NCBI RefSeq assembly: GCF_045223415.1
Contig: NZ_JBEQZJ010000025.1
Span: 1-63,738 of the forward strand
Direction: 5' to 3'
DNA from: Hoskinsella mucinilytica
GTDB taxonomy: Bacteria > Bacillota_I > Bacilli_A > Erysipelotrichales > Erysipelotrichaceae
Length of the DNA stretch: 63,738 bases
Positions 16,271 to 26,073 of the stretch are shown here, one piece after another (the first letter of the stretch is position 1; the number at the start of each line of letters is the position of its first letter). The notes beneath the pieces are model-generated. The model searched no databases. It was given only the letters and a program-made list of their open reading frames with translations, and was not told where the DNA came from. A program made the position numbers and the translations under genes.

Positions 16271-17197
16271 TTAAGCGTTTTCCACTACTGCTTTTACGAT
16301 ATCGTCAGCGCTTAATCCATATTTTTCAAGTAATTGTGCAGGCTTACCGCTTTCGCCGAATACATCCTGCATACCTACCATCACGACTTTGCGTGGTGCT
16401 TTCTTACTCAACACCTCTGCAACTGCACTACCTAAACCACCGATCACACTATGTTCTTCACATGTTACAAATAAATCATGATTTTCTGCCAAAGATGTTA
16501 ATAGTTCTTCATCGATTGGTTTGATGGTGTGCATATCCACAACAGTTGGTTCATAGCCTTGTTCTTTCAAGGTATCATAAGCCTTTAATGCTGCTTCTAC
16601 CATGATTCCACATGCTACGATCGCTACTTTTTTACCTTCACGAAGGATATTCCCTTTACCGATCGTAAATTCCATCGTTTCTTCATACACTGTTTCTACT
16701 GCACTTCTTCCAAGACGCACATAACATGGTCCTTCATATGCCGTAACTGCTTCGATTGCTTTAGAAGCTTCTACACCATCTGCAGGACATATTACTACCA
16801 TATTCGGAATACCTCTCATCAAAGCGATATCCTCAAATGTTTGATGACTTGCGCCATCCTCTCCGACAGTGATTCCCGCATGACTTGCACAAATCTTCAC
16901 ATTCAGCTTCGGATATGCAATAGAGTTTCTGATTTGCTCATAAGCACGTCCTGTCGCAAACATCGCAAAACTACTGGCAAATACGATATTCCCACTAGTT
17001 GCCAGACCGGCAGCTACTCCCATCATATTGCCTTCCGCAATTCCCATATTAAAATGTTGTTTTGGATTATTCTTTTTTACCATACCACTTTTCGTAGATC
17101 CGGATAGATCCGCATCCAATACCAGAATATTAGGATTTTCTGATGCCAGCTTTGCTAAGGTATTCCCATAAGCTTCTCTTGTTGCCATCTTTGCCAT
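16271..17197 (-). CDS. Transketolase, C-terminal subunit
   Basis: Second half of a split transketolase: the pyrimidine-binding and C-terminal domains, 308 residues. It holds the catalytic glutamate in FNMGIAEGNMMGVAAG, which activates thiamine diphosphate, and the CASHAGITVGEDGASHQ region. Together with the N-terminal subunit it interconverts pentose and hexose phosphates in the non-oxidative pentose phosphate pathway. The ATG touches the stop of the upstream gene, so the two chains are made together. Confidence 0.94.
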   Translation of the reverse strand: MAKMATREAYGNTLAKLASENPNILVLDADLSGSTKSGMVKKNNPKQHFNMGIAEGNMMGVAAGLATSGNIVFASSFAMFATGRAYEQIRNSIAYPKLNVKICASHAGITVGEDGASHQTFEDIALMRGIPNMVVICPADGVEASKAIEAVTAYEGPCYVRLGRSAVETVYEETMEFTIGKGNILREGKKVAIVACGIMVEAALKAYDTLKEQGYEPTVVDMHTIKPIDEELLTSLAENHDLFVTCEEHSVIGGLGSAVAEVLSKKAPRKVVMVGMQDVFGESGKPAQLLEKYGLSADDIVKAVVENA

Positions 17198-18024
17198 TAT
17201 GCCTGTCCTCCTTCAAGTTCTTTTAAAGCATCTGCACATTGTTGAGCATCCGGTGCAACACCATGCCAATTCGCTTTATTTTCCATGAAAGAAACGCCTT
17301 TTCCCTTTACTGTTTTTGCGATAACAGCGGTTGGTTTACCTTTCACTGTCTTTGCTTGTTCCAATGCATCGATCACTGAAGAGAAATCATTTCCATCCTC
17401 AAGTACGATTACATTCCATCCGAATGCTTTGAACTTTTCATCTAATGGTGTTGGATTCATAACATCCTGTACCTTACCATCAATCTGTAATCCATTGGCA
17501 TCTACGAATGCTACCAGATTATCCAGCTTATAATGCGCCGCAGACATTGCTGCTTCCCAAACTTCCCCTTCTTCACATTCTCCATCTCCTAAAAGAGTAT
17601 ATACACGATAAGGAAGATCATGATATTGATTTGAAAGAGCCATACCGACTGCTGCTGAGATTCCCTGTCCCAATGAACCGGTAGACATATCGATACCAGG
17701 CAATTTACGCATGCTTGGATGCCCTTGTAAACGTGAATCGATCTGACGGAACGTCATCAACTCTTCTTCACTTAGAAATCCTTTTTCACACAATACTGCA
17801 TAAAGCAATGGTGATGCATGTCCCTTACTTAATACAAAACGATCACGAGCACAGCTTGTAAGATTATCTTCATTGATATCCATTTGAGTAAAATAAATGG
17901 ATGTAACGATTTCTACAGAAGAAAGGGATCCACCTGGATGACCGGATCCTGCTGCTGAAACCATTTTTACAATATTTTTACGAATATTCGTCGCATGTTC
18001 TCTCAAATTTTCTAAATCTGACAT
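17197..18024 (-). CDS. Transketolase, N-terminal subunit
   Basis: First half of a split transketolase (275 residues) carrying the thiamine diphosphate and Mg2+ site. GDGECEEGEVWEAAMSA with a downstream AFVDANG is the classic GDG...N motif; GSGHPGGSLSSVEI near residue 27 binds substrate. Split transketolases are common in Bacillota. It needs the adjacent C-terminal subunit to be active. The start lies behind AAAGGAGGACTATTACAT. Confidence 0.94.
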   Translation of the reverse strand: MSDLENLREHATNIRKNIVKMVSAAGSGHPGGSLSSVEIVTSIYFTQMDINEDNLTSCARDRFVLSKGHASPLLYAVLCEKGFLSEEELMTFRQIDSRLQGHPSMRKLPGIDMSTGSLGQGISAAVGMALSNQYHDLPYRVYTLLGDGECEEGEVWEAAMSAAHYKLDNLVAFVDANGLQIDGKVQDVMNPTPLDEKFKAFGWNVIVLEDGNDFSSVIDALEQAKTVKGKPTAVIAKTVKGKGVSFMENKANWHGVAPDAQQCADALKELEGGQA

Positions 18025-18058
18025 TATGTAATAGTCCTCCTTTAAACTGACCGCCTAC

Positions 18059-18087
18059 ATTATACTAAAAAAACCCTTATAGTTCAA
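18059..18087 (-). promoter_or_regulatory. Promoter of the transketolase operon
   Basis: TTGAAC and TATAAT with a 17-base spacer, about 35 bases upstream of the first start codon. Confidence 0.75.
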
Positions 18088-18110
18088 AGAAAATTCAAAA
18101 GAAAGTGAAA

Positions 18111-18154
18111 AAAAGCGTATCTTTCACAATTTTCACATTGCTTGATATGCTTTT
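18111..18154 (-). terminator. Terminator of the tex operon
   Basis: On the minus strand AAAAGCATATC pairs with GATACGCTTTT (one mismatch) around a 22-base loop, and the second arm runs into more T. Confidence 0.6.
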
Positions 18155-18166
18155 CATTTGCTTACA

Positions 18167-20311
18167 TTAAGGTTGTAGCAGTGTTAATTGTACTTTTTGT
18201 TTCTCTTCATCGATATGGTAGACCCAAACTTTAACGATATCACCAACCGCTACCATTTCGCTTGGATGAGATATCCTAGTTTTACTCATTTTTGAAATAT
18301 GTACCAATCCATCTTCATGAAGTCCGATATCCACAAAAGCACCGAAATCTACTACGTTGCGGACCACGCCTTCTAATTGTTGCCCTACATGAAGATCACT
18401 TAACTCTAACACATCGCTTCTCAGCATCGGTTGAGCATATTGATCACGATAATCACGTAATGGTGCGGCAATACTATCTAAGATATCTTGAACGGTATAA
18501 ACATCTGCTTGTAAGATCGTACAAAGTTCCTTCGCAGAAGTCTTTTTCACCTTATCGGCAGTAGCTTCACTACCCATTTCGATTTCTTTGATATCCAAAG
18601 CTGCAAGGATCTTTCTTGCCAAATCATAGCTTTCCGGGTGAATACTGGTGCGATCTAGCAACTCATCGCCATCTTCGATGCGTAAAAAACCCGCAGCCTG
18701 TTCAAACGCTTTTGCGCCGATCTTAGGAACTTTTTTCAATTCTTTACGATTATGAAGTTCTCCATGCTCTTCTCGATACGATACGATATTCTTTGCACTG
18801 GTTGCATTCAATCCTGAGATATTTTTTAACAGCTCTGCACTTGCCATATTTACATTGACGCCTACACGATTTACTGCCTTACTAACAACAAAATCAAGTC
18901 TTTCTTTTAAACGAGCTTGTGGAAGATCATGTTGATATTGACCTACCCCAATGGATTGCGGATCGATCTTAATGAGCTCGCTCAATGGATCTTGTATTCT
19001 TCGAGCGATAGATATCGCACTTCTTTGTTCTACATGTAAATCCGGAAACTCTTCACGAGCTAGCTTACTTGCAGAATATACAGAGGCACCTGCTTCACTC
19101 ACGATCGTATAAGATACCTTCAACTGGTGATCCTTGATCAATTTCGCAACAAATGCTTCACTTTCTCTACTAGCCGTTCCATTACCGATAGCGATAATAT
19201 CGATCGGATATTTTTTCAAAAGTTCTAACATGATACGTTCAGATTCCTTCACCTTTGCATTGGGTTGATGTGGATAGATGACACTGATATCCAACATTTT
19301 ACCAGTATGATCAATAACTGCTAATTTACAACCGGTACGAAATGCAGGATCAAAACCTAAGACCATTTTATGTTTCATTGGTGCCTGTAACAACAAACGT
19401 TCCAGGTTCATAGAGAATACCTCAATGGATTGTTCATGAGCTTTTTCACTCAATTCATTACGAATTTCTCGTTCCACGCTTGGAAAAGCCAAACGTTTCA
19501 ATCCATCCTTAACAGCTTCTTCAATCTGCGCATTGACAGGACTTAATCGCTTTTTCGTAAATTTATGAATGGTCCAATTGATGATATAATCTTCATCGAT
19601 ATCGATCGTAACACTCAATACCTTTTCTTTTTCTCCACGATCGATGGCCATGATACGATGACTCGCCAAAGTGGAAACACGTTCGCTATAATCATAGTAC
19701 ATTTTATAGACTTTCTTATCATCCTCATGCTTTTTCTTTTCTTTTGTGATCAAACGACCATATTTTTCCATGCTGTTACGAATTCTCGCACGAACATCAG
19801 CATCATCACTTGCCATTTCCGCAATGATATCTCTGGCTCCTTGTAAAGCTGCTTCCACATTTTCCACCTTATCATTGATATAGTTGGAAGCTTCTTTTTC
19901 TACCTCACCATTCCTTGGTAAGGTCAATATCCATTCCGCAAGCGGTTTTAAACCTTTCCCGATCGCATCTGTCGCTCTTGTTTTTCTTTTCTGTTGATAA
20001 GGACGATAAATATCCTCTACTTGAGAAAGTTTTTCCGCTTTCATCACCTGAGCAACGATTTCATCACTTAGCTTACCTTGTTGCTCAATTAAACGCAATA
20101 CATCTTCTTTTCTTTTTTCTAGATTCATCTGATACGCATAATTCTCTTGAATGACACGAATCTGTTCTTCATCTAATCCACCTGTCACTTCTTTACGATA
20201 ACGTGCAATAAAAGGGACGGTGTTTCCTTCTTCAATCAAATTCAACGTATTTTTGATCTGCTTAACACTGATATTCAGTGAAGCCGCAATTGCTTCAATA
20301 ATATGGTCCAT
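18167..20311 (-). CDS. tex: Tex-family RNA-binding transcription accessory protein
   Basis: Conserved nucleic-acid-binding protein of 714 residues with the full Tex layout. An N-terminal helical region is followed by a YqgF-like RNase-H fold (VLGFDPAFRTGCKLAVID), helix-hairpin-helix repeats (VGVNVNMASAELLKNISGL) and a C-terminal S1 domain (GVVRNVVDFGAFVDIGLHE). The second of two close ATGs was chosen: AAAGGA is only one base from the first but seven from the second. It follows the Smr gene by 13 bases, forming an operon. Confidence 0.93.
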   Translation of the reverse strand: MDHIIEAIAASLNISVKQIKNTLNLIEEGNTVPFIARYRKEVTGGLDEEQIRVIQENYAYQMNLEKRKEDVLRLIEQQGKLSDEIVAQVMKAEKLSQVEDIYRPYQQKRKTRATDAIGKGLKPLAEWILTLPRNGEVEKEASNYINDKVENVEAALQGARDIIAEMASDDADVRARIRNSMEKYGRLITKEKKKHEDDKKVYKMYYDYSERVSTLASHRIMAIDRGEKEKVLSVTIDIDEDYIINWTIHKFTKKRLSPVNAQIEEAVKDGLKRLAFPSVEREIRNELSEKAHEQSIEVFSMNLERLLLQAPMKHKMVLGFDPAFRTGCKLAVIDHTGKMLDISVIYPHQPNAKVKESERIMLELLKKYPIDIIAIGNGTASRESEAFVAKLIKDHQLKVSYTIVSEAGASVYSASKLAREEFPDLHVEQRSAISIARRIQDPLSELIKIDPQSIGVGQYQHDLPQARLKERLDFVVSKAVNRVGVNVNMASAELLKNISGLNATSAKNIVSYREEHGELHNRKELKKVPKIGAKAFEQAAGFLRIEDGDELLDRTSIHPESYDLARKILAALDIKEIEMGSEATADKVKKTSAKELCTILQADVYTVQDILDSIAAPLRDYRDQYAQPMLRSDVLELSDLHVGQQLEGVVRNVVDFGAFVDIGLHEDGLVHISKMSKTRISHPSEMVAVGDIVKVWVYHIDEEKQKVQLTLLQP

Positions 20312-20324
20312 TGTCATTTCCTTT

Positions 20325-20552
20325 CTATTTTAATACAAATATGGTTTCTCCGGGATTCATATTAACCATGGTACGTAATAATCTTGGATGTTGATAGCCT
20401 TTTCTCACAAAGGTTTTCAACCTTGTACCACCATGATAGCCATGTATGATCACAACTTCATGGATACTGGTAGGTACCTGTTTCAAAAAACGATCCAACG
20501 CCAACTTAGCTTCCGCTTTGGTAAAACCATGAATATCCAAACGATCGATCAT
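20325..20552 (-). CDS. Small Smr-domain protein
   Basis: Stand-alone Smr domain (75 residues) like the C-terminal domain of MutS2. Smr domains are nucleases that act on branched DNA or on mRNA at stalled or collided ribosomes. It has the N-terminal RLDIHGFTKAEA motif and the VVIIHGYHGGTRLKTFV core, where the usual HGxGxGxLR is changed to HGYHGGTRLK, which may alter activity. I chose the ATG behind GGGGAATGAT; a longer frame to 20624 adds 24 residues without a ribosome site. It is co-transcribed with tex. Confidence 0.75.
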   Translation of the reverse strand: MIDRLDIHGFTKAEAKLALDRFLKQVPTSIHEVVIIHGYHGGTRLKTFVRKGYQHPRLLRTMVNMNPGETIFVLK

Positions 20553-20689
20553 ATCATTCCCCACTTTCTCAACGTTCTCATTATAGTCATTTTTTCTTTT
20601 GATTACAAGGCTATACAAATGCATTCGATTATGCTTTCCATCTCTTCTATTATGCGATACAATACTAATAATGAAACGAGGTACCTGAT

Positions 20690-21340
20690 ATGAAAATCGA
20701 ACAACCTAAGATAAGTTCAACACTAGATAAAGAAAAGGATCTGGAAGCTTGTATCATAGAAGATCCCTATGTACAAGGCAAGCTGTTTGAAGATATTACC
20801 ATAAGCTCATTGGATATCGATTGTCTGCATCTGGATGGCTGTTATTTTAAAAATGTTTATTTTGAAGATTGTCATTTCCCTTTGATCGACATGGTAGATG
20901 TGATATTTGAAAATTGTGAAGTCAACAACTTGCATTTTGAAGAAGGCGCCATCCATCGCACCCAGTTTTTACATTGTCGTTTGACCGGTATCGAAATATT
21001 GGATTGTACGATGAAAAACGTTTATTTTAAAGAATGTAAAGCAACCTATGCAAATCTTTCCGGAGATAAATTCAAACAGACCGTTTTGAAGAACAGTGAT
21101 TTTTCAAGTAGTTCCTTTATCCAATGTGAATTTTATAAGACTGTATTTGACAACTGTAAATTAAGTGAGGGTGAATTTTATAACACTGCTTTATCCGGAG
21201 TTGATTTCAGTACCAGTGATATCGAAGGAATCGGAGTCAGTCAAGATAAATTAGCGGGCGTAACGGTCAATGAACAGCAGGCAATGGAATTGGCAAAATT
21301 ACTTGGTATCATCATCAAACCTGAAACAATCTATGAATGA
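20690..21340 (+). CDS. Pentapeptide-repeat-like protein
   Basis: Protein of 216 residues built mostly of degenerate F/L-x-x-C-x pentapeptide repeats (for example LDGCYFKNVYFEDCHF and SSFIQCEFYKTVFDNCKL) from about residue 40 to 185. This predicts a right-handed quadrilateral beta helix as in MfpA and Qnr proteins. Some such proteins mimic DNA and protect gyrase, but many have no known role; resistance must not be assumed here. It is unusually rich in Cys. It diverges from the Smr gene and ends in a strong terminator. Confidence 0.75.
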   Translation: MKIEQPKISSTLDKEKDLEACIIEDPYVQGKLFEDITISSLDIDCLHLDGCYFKNVYFEDCHFPLIDMVDVIFENCEVNNLHFEEGAIHRTQFLHCRLTGIEILDCTMKNVYFKECKATYANLSGDKFKQTVLKNSDFSSSSFIQCEFYKTVFDNCKLSEGEFYNTALSGVDFSTSDIEGIGVSQDKLAGVTVNEQQAMELAKLLGIIIKPETIYE

Positions 21341-21346
21341 TCGCAT

Positions 21347-21379
21347 ATAAAAACATATCCTTTACAGATATGTTTTTAT
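21347..21379. terminator. Bidirectional terminator between the pentapeptide gene and pepT
   Basis: ATAAAAACATATC and GATATGTTTTTAT are a perfect 13-base inverted repeat around a seven-base loop. It serves both converging genes and overlaps the pepT stop codon. Confidence 0.85.
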
Positions 21380-22584
21380 ATCGTTTCGACGATGTTCAAT
21401 AGAAGCTTTACGGATAGCTCCATCTCATCAATACAAGCATATTCATATTTACCATGATAATTGTATCCACCGGTACCAAGGTTTGGACAAGGAAGTCCTT
21501 CATAGGTCAATCTTGCTCCATCGGTTCCGCCTCTGATTGCATGAGAGGTCGGCTCTATCCCTACCTGCTTCATAGAGGTTTTCACTAGTTCTATGATACT
21601 CATGTCTTGTTCAATGATCTGACGCATATTGGCATAGCTATCTTTTATCTCAAGGGAAATCGTATGAGCCGGATATTTCTGATTGATAAAATCTGCCGCT
21701 AATTGAAATTGTTGCTTTTGTTTCTCAAATAAACGCTCATCATGATGACGAATGATATAAGACATATGTGCTTTCTCACATTCGCCACTCATATCGGTTA
21801 AATGATGAAATCCTTCATATCCTTGTGTACATGCAGGATCATCAAATTTCGGTAAAAGAGAATGAAATTCCATTCCTACCAACAACGCATTGATCATTTT
21901 ACCCTTTGCATCACCTGGGTGAATGCTCAAACCTTGGATTTCAATTTCGGCACTTGCGGCATTGAAATTTTCATAATCAACGCTATTGATTTCTCCACCA
22001 TCTACTGTATAAGCAAAATCAGCACCAAATCCCAAAACATCAAAATGATCTGCGCCTCTGCCTACCTCTTCATCCGGTGTAAATGCCAATTTGATTTCAC
22101 CATGAGGTAGATCTTGTTTCAACAATTGTTCTGCCATGGTCAAGATTTCCGCAATACCAGCTTTATCATCCGCACCAAGTAATGTAGTCCCATCTGTGAC
22201 GATGAGTCCTTTTCCTTTTTTATCTTGGAGAGAATCAAAATCTTCTGGACCCATGGTAATGCCTTTTTCTTCATTCAATACAATGGTACCACCATCATAA
22301 TGTTCAATGATCCTAGGCTTGATATCTTTTCCACTCATATCACAAGAGGTATCCATATGGGCAATGAATCCCACTGTTTTTTTCCCTTGTATCGTTGCAG
22401 GAATACTACCATATACAATGCCAAATTCATCCACTCTTGCATCTTGGATCCCCATCACCTTCATCTCTTCTACCAAAGCATTGGCAAGCGTTAATTGCTT
22501 CATGGTACTCGGTGTTGTGGAAGACATAGGATCTGATTGGGTATCATAACTTACATACTTTAAAAATCGTTCTACTACATTCAT
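21376..22584 (-). CDS. pepT: Peptidase T (tripeptidase)
   Basis: Cytosolic di-zinc aminotripeptidase of the M20 family, 402 residues as expected for PepT. The metal-site motifs GFIAHMDTSCD near residue 74, LLGADDKAGIAEI near 138 and FTPDEEVGRGADHFD near 170 are present, as is the C-terminal RGGTDGARLTYEGLPCPNLGTGG. It is a single gene; its role is recycling of peptides for amino acids. Confidence 0.95.
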   Translation of the reverse strand: MNVVERFLKYVSYDTQSDPMSSTTPSTMKQLTLANALVEEMKVMGIQDARVDEFGIVYGSIPATIQGKKTVGFIAHMDTSCDMSGKDIKPRIIEHYDGGTIVLNEEKGITMGPEDFDSLQDKKGKGLIVTDGTTLLGADDKAGIAEILTMAEQLLKQDLPHGEIKLAFTPDEEVGRGADHFDVLGFGADFAYTVDGGEINSVDYENFNAASAEIEIQGLSIHPGDAKGKMINALLVGMEFHSLLPKFDDPACTQGYEGFHHLTDMSGECEKAHMSYIIRHHDERLFEKQKQQFQLAADFINQKYPAHTISLEIKDSYANMRQIIEQDMSIIELVKTSMKQVGIEPTSHAIRGGTDGARLTYEGLPCPNLGTGGYNYHGKYEYACIDEMELSVKLLLNIVETI

Positions 22585-22653
22585 ACATCGTCCTTCTTTC
22601 CCTACTTATTGTATCGTATCCCTACCATGTTTTCAATGATAAAAACGTTCCCC

Positions 22654-23100
22654 TTATTTCAATTCTATCAAATATTTATGAAGGTTATAATAGATACTTT
22701 TGTAATCGTCCTCCATGATACGAATCGTTTTCTGCATATCTTCATCTAGCGTGAAATGAGAATCATCAAAATCACGAATCGCTTTTTCGCCCATCTCTAT
22801 ACTTTTGACTGCTTCCGCAATTACTTCGGTATCATTCATCAGGGAAAGATTTTTAAACTTATTCATCATCTCTGCCATCGTTCCCATCATTCCCGCATCA
22901 TCTGTTGCATCTTTTCCGATCGCATTGATTTGTGCAGTCAATGTTCGCTCATGTACCTTCAGTATACGTAAGATCCTTGTAAACTCAAGTTGTAATTCTT
23001 CTGCTTTCAACTTTTTTTCTAGATCTTCAAATACAGCTGCACCCATATGGCAACCCTTCAATAACTGATTCAATTCTTCAGATAATTTTTCTTTATCCAT
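22654..23100 (-). CDS. DUF2383-like four-helix-bundle protein
   Basis: A 148-residue, highly helical, acidic protein. The spacing of long amphipathic helices (LNQLLKGCHMGAAVFEDLEKK, split between helices; then LRILKVHERTLTAQINAIG) resembles PA2169/DUF2383 ferritin-like bundles of unknown role. I took the ATG behind GAGGTGATATTG; the frame is open for 24 more codons upstream without a ribosome site. The family assignment is tentative. Confidence 0.6.
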   Translation of the reverse strand: MDKEKLSEELNQLLKGCHMGAAVFEDLEKKLKAEELQLEFTRILRILKVHERTLTAQINAIGKDATDDAGMMGTMAEMMNKFKNLSLMNDTEVIAEAVKSIEMGEKAIRDFDDSHFTLDEDMQKTIRIMEDDYKSIYYNLHKYLIELK

Positions 23101-23286
23101 CAATATCACCTCAACTATAGTATGGACCGATTTCCTTTTCTGTATTTCGCCTAAATTCAATAAAAAATCCACAAGATATGAATGAAATCCTTACCATTTT
23201 CTTAATTTCTATCGTTTTCATCGTTCTGACAAGAAGGAATGTTAAAATTACGGTATAATATTAGAAAAAAAGGAAGGAGTCCTTTT

Positions 23287-26073
23287 ATGAAAAAAATACT
23301 ACATTGTTTGTTATGTCTCATTCTGGCATTGACCTTAACCAATCCGATCATGGCAAAAGAAAAGCTGAAGGATGATGGTGCCTATCATGTTGTCAATGTA
23401 AATGAAAAAGGAGACAATGAAATCATTGAGACCTTTGATTCCTATGCTCAAGCAAAGGTTGCCCATACCCTTTTAAAATCCAGATATCATAATCTGGGCA
23501 TCACCTATGGAACGACATTTTTAACCATAGAGTATGGGGTCATCGCTTTTGATCGAGCAAAAGATTGTAGCCTAAATGTCACCTTTACCAACGATGCCAA
23601 TGGAGAAGATGGCTATACCAACGGATGTTATGGTGTGGATGCGGCTTTTTTAGAGAATAATGTGAATGCCGGAAAGGTAAAATTTGCGTTAAGCGGGGTG
23701 ATTGGATGGATTGATGGTGAACAGGTAACCTTATATCCCATTGAACAGGTGAAAAAAAGTAATGCCTATTCCATCCAAAATGGTTATTTGTATCACCACA
23801 TTGCAAATGATCTTTTCGCAAATTCTTATGATACCGATGTAAAGCTTTTCAAAGCTCCTTCTTATATGAAGGAAGATACATTATATTACAGTTATGATGG
23901 TCATTATTTCTATGAAGATTTTAGAGCGATGATTCAAGATTATCGTAGCCAATCACATACTTCTTCCATCAATGCGCAAGATCCTTTTTATCAATATTAT
24001 CAATATATCTCACAACGATCCACATCAAAGTATGATGAAGCACAGCTTGCTTCCTATTTTGAGGACGAATTAGCCATCAACGATACGATTACCTCCTTCT
24101 ATGACAAAGATAATCATATCCATGATATCTTAACACAGTCATTGCTTCCTTCTGCTATCCCAGCGTTTCTGCAATATCAGAATATGTATGGTGCCAATGC
24201 CTTGTTGTCATTATCCTTATCAATGAATGAAAGTGCGCTTGGAAAAAGTACGCTTGCTTTTTCCAGAAACAATGTATTTGGACATGCGGCTTATGACAGT
24301 GATGTAGAAAAGAATGCAAGCAGATATCAATCTACTTCGGTAAGTGTTTATGCACATGATCTACATTATATATCTAATGCTTATGCAAATCCTGAAGCAT
24401 TTCAATGGAACGGTGGCTTTCTTGGAGATAAGAATGCCGGTATGAATGTGAAATACGCATCGGATCCTTATTGGGGAGAGAAAGCGGCACAATATGCCTT
24501 TGAAATCGATGAAGCTTTGAAAGGCCTTGATCAAGATCAATATTGTCTTGGAATCACCAATCAAAAGGAAACCGTGGTATATCAAGAAGCAAGCACGAAA
24601 AGTACTGAGATCTATCGTGTCAAAAAAGGCAGTGTATTCAGCTTTATCCTTTTAGAACGTATCGAAAATAAAGAAGGAACCTTCTATCGTGTACAAAGTG
24701 ATCCTGCATTAGATCATAAGAAGAGTATAAATTCAGATGGAACATATTCTTTTGTGGATAGCTATGGTTATATTAAAGCAGATACGATTGAAACCATCAT
24801 CCATCCGGATCAACTAAAAGCAAAAAACTATATCCCGATCACCTTTGAGGCAGCAGGTGGTAAATTTTATCCTAACCAAGACAGCATAACCATTCAAATT
24901 GAAAACGGAATGTTACCAAGTATTGTTGCTCCTACGAAAGAGCATGCTTTATTTAAAGGATGGAATCAAGAGCTAACAAAGGCCACAAAGCCTGTTACCT
25001 ATACGGCTGAATATGATGAGGTGATCGAAATCCTGTTATCCAACAAGCCCATGAGCGAATACGCTTATGGTGATATGTTAGATGTGAAAGATGGCGAATT
25101 AACCATTGTATATGCAGATAAAGAGAAAGAAACGATCCCCTTACAAAGTGATATGATTTCAGGCTATGATGCCAAAAAGGAAGGAAAACAAACCTTGACC
25201 ATCACTTATGCAGGTTGTACAACGACATATGAAATCGAAGTCAGTAAAGCCAAACAAGAACAATTGGCTTCTCTATCAGCAACCGCAGATGAATTGATAC
25301 GCAATTACTATGGAAAAACGGAATTAAGCAAAGAATCCATCGATCAATTAACTCAATTCAAAGAGCGTATCAAAGGCACGATCGTGAATGCGTTTTCTTC
25401 AAATCAAATCAGAGCACTAGATACCATTTTTCAAGAAAATGTATCACCGCTTAGTATCATCATCAAAGATGCTCATTATGATCTATCCGTATCCGGTTTA
25501 TCTTTGGCAATACAAGATCAAAGCATATGGAATGCTATATTCCCAAAAACCATCGTCTTGCAAGTCAAAGATGCGATATCCAAGCAAGAGAAAGAACTGG
25601 TACAAAAAGTGGTCAATGCCAACCATATGCGATTAGAAGATACCTTTTCTATTTCGGGAAAAGATGATTTCGGTGGACTTCAAGCAAACAGTGAGCTATT
25701 ATTTTCCATACAAAAACCTGAACAGAATGCTGATCGTGATTATCAGATATACTATATAGAAGGACAAGATGTATATCAGTTACCTACTACTCAAAGCCAA
25801 CACCGCATTCAATTTCAAACTGAGAAAATCGGTAGCTTTGCGATTGTTTCTACCTCCAACAGCGCACAAGTGGATGGAAAAGACATCGTGGAAAACAATA
25901 CCATAAAGGACAATGGCATAAATTATATCCACCGCTTTATTGTTCTGCCTATATCTTTGTTATTGATCATAGGGATCATATGGATCAGCATCCACTATTA
26001 TTTAAAGAAAAAAGGAATACGTATACGTATTCCCAAAAGAAAACACAAAAAACATAGAAAGGAATCTATATGA
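23287..26073 (+). CDS. Secreted, membrane-anchored glucosaminidase-like cell-wall hydrolase
   Basis: Large (928 residues) extracellular protein. A signal peptide spans about residues 1-24 (MKKILHCLLCLILALTLTNP then MAKE). The middle has a glucosaminidase (LytG/AcmA-type) domain near residues 300-410, with the catalytic Glu expected in SLSMNESALGKS and then RNNVFGHAAYDSD. An SH3-like segment, a FKGW-type InlB B-repeat-like segment and a bacterial Ig-like segment follow. The C terminus has one membrane helix (about 883-905) and a very basic cytosolic tail. It probably cuts peptidoglycan at the cell surface. Start chosen behind AAGGAGTCCTTTT. Its stop overlaps the pepF start by four bases. Confidence 0.8.
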   Translation: MKKILHCLLCLILALTLTNPIMAKEKLKDDGAYHVVNVNEKGDNEIIETFDSYAQAKVAHTLLKSRYHNLGITYGTTFLTIEYGVIAFDRAKDCSLNVTFTNDANGEDGYTNGCYGVDAAFLENNVNAGKVKFALSGVIGWIDGEQVTLYPIEQVKKSNAYSIQNGYLYHHIANDLFANSYDTDVKLFKAPSYMKEDTLYYSYDGHYFYEDFRAMIQDYRSQSHTSSINAQDPFYQYYQYISQRSTSKYDEAQLASYFEDELAINDTITSFYDKDNHIHDILTQSLLPSAIPAFLQYQNMYGANALLSLSLSMNESALGKSTLAFSRNNVFGHAAYDSDVEKNASRYQSTSVSVYAHDLHYISNAYANPEAFQWNGGFLGDKNAGMNVKYASDPYWGEKAAQYAFEIDEALKGLDQDQYCLGITNQKETVVYQEASTKSTEIYRVKKGSVFSFILLERIENKEGTFYRVQSDPALDHKKSINSDGTYSFVDSYGYIKADTIETIIHPDQLKAKNYIPITFEAAGGKFYPNQDSITIQIENGMLPSIVAPTKEHALFKGWNQELTKATKPVTYTAEYDEVIEILLSNKPMSEYAYGDMLDVKDGELTIVYADKEKETIPLQSDMISGYDAKKEGKQTLTITYAGCTTTYEIEVSKAKQEQLASLSATADELIRNYYGKTELSKESIDQLTQFKERIKGTIVNAFSSNQIRALDTIFQENVSPLSIIIKDAHYDLSVSGLSLAIQDQSIWNAIFPKTIVLQVKDAISKQEKELVQKVVNANHMRLEDTFSISGKDDFGGLQANSELLFSIQKPEQNADRDYQIYYIEGQDVYQLPTTQSQHRIQFQTEKIGSFAIVSTSNSAQVDGKDIVENNTIKDNGINYIHRFIVLPISLLLIIGIIWISIHYYLKKKGIRIRIPKRKHKKHRKESI

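Noticed and set aside
20690..21340. Quinolone-resistance (Qnr) gene
   Set aside because: The repeats suggest the same fold, but they are degenerate and no Qnr-specific loops can be recognised, so resistance cannot be claimed.
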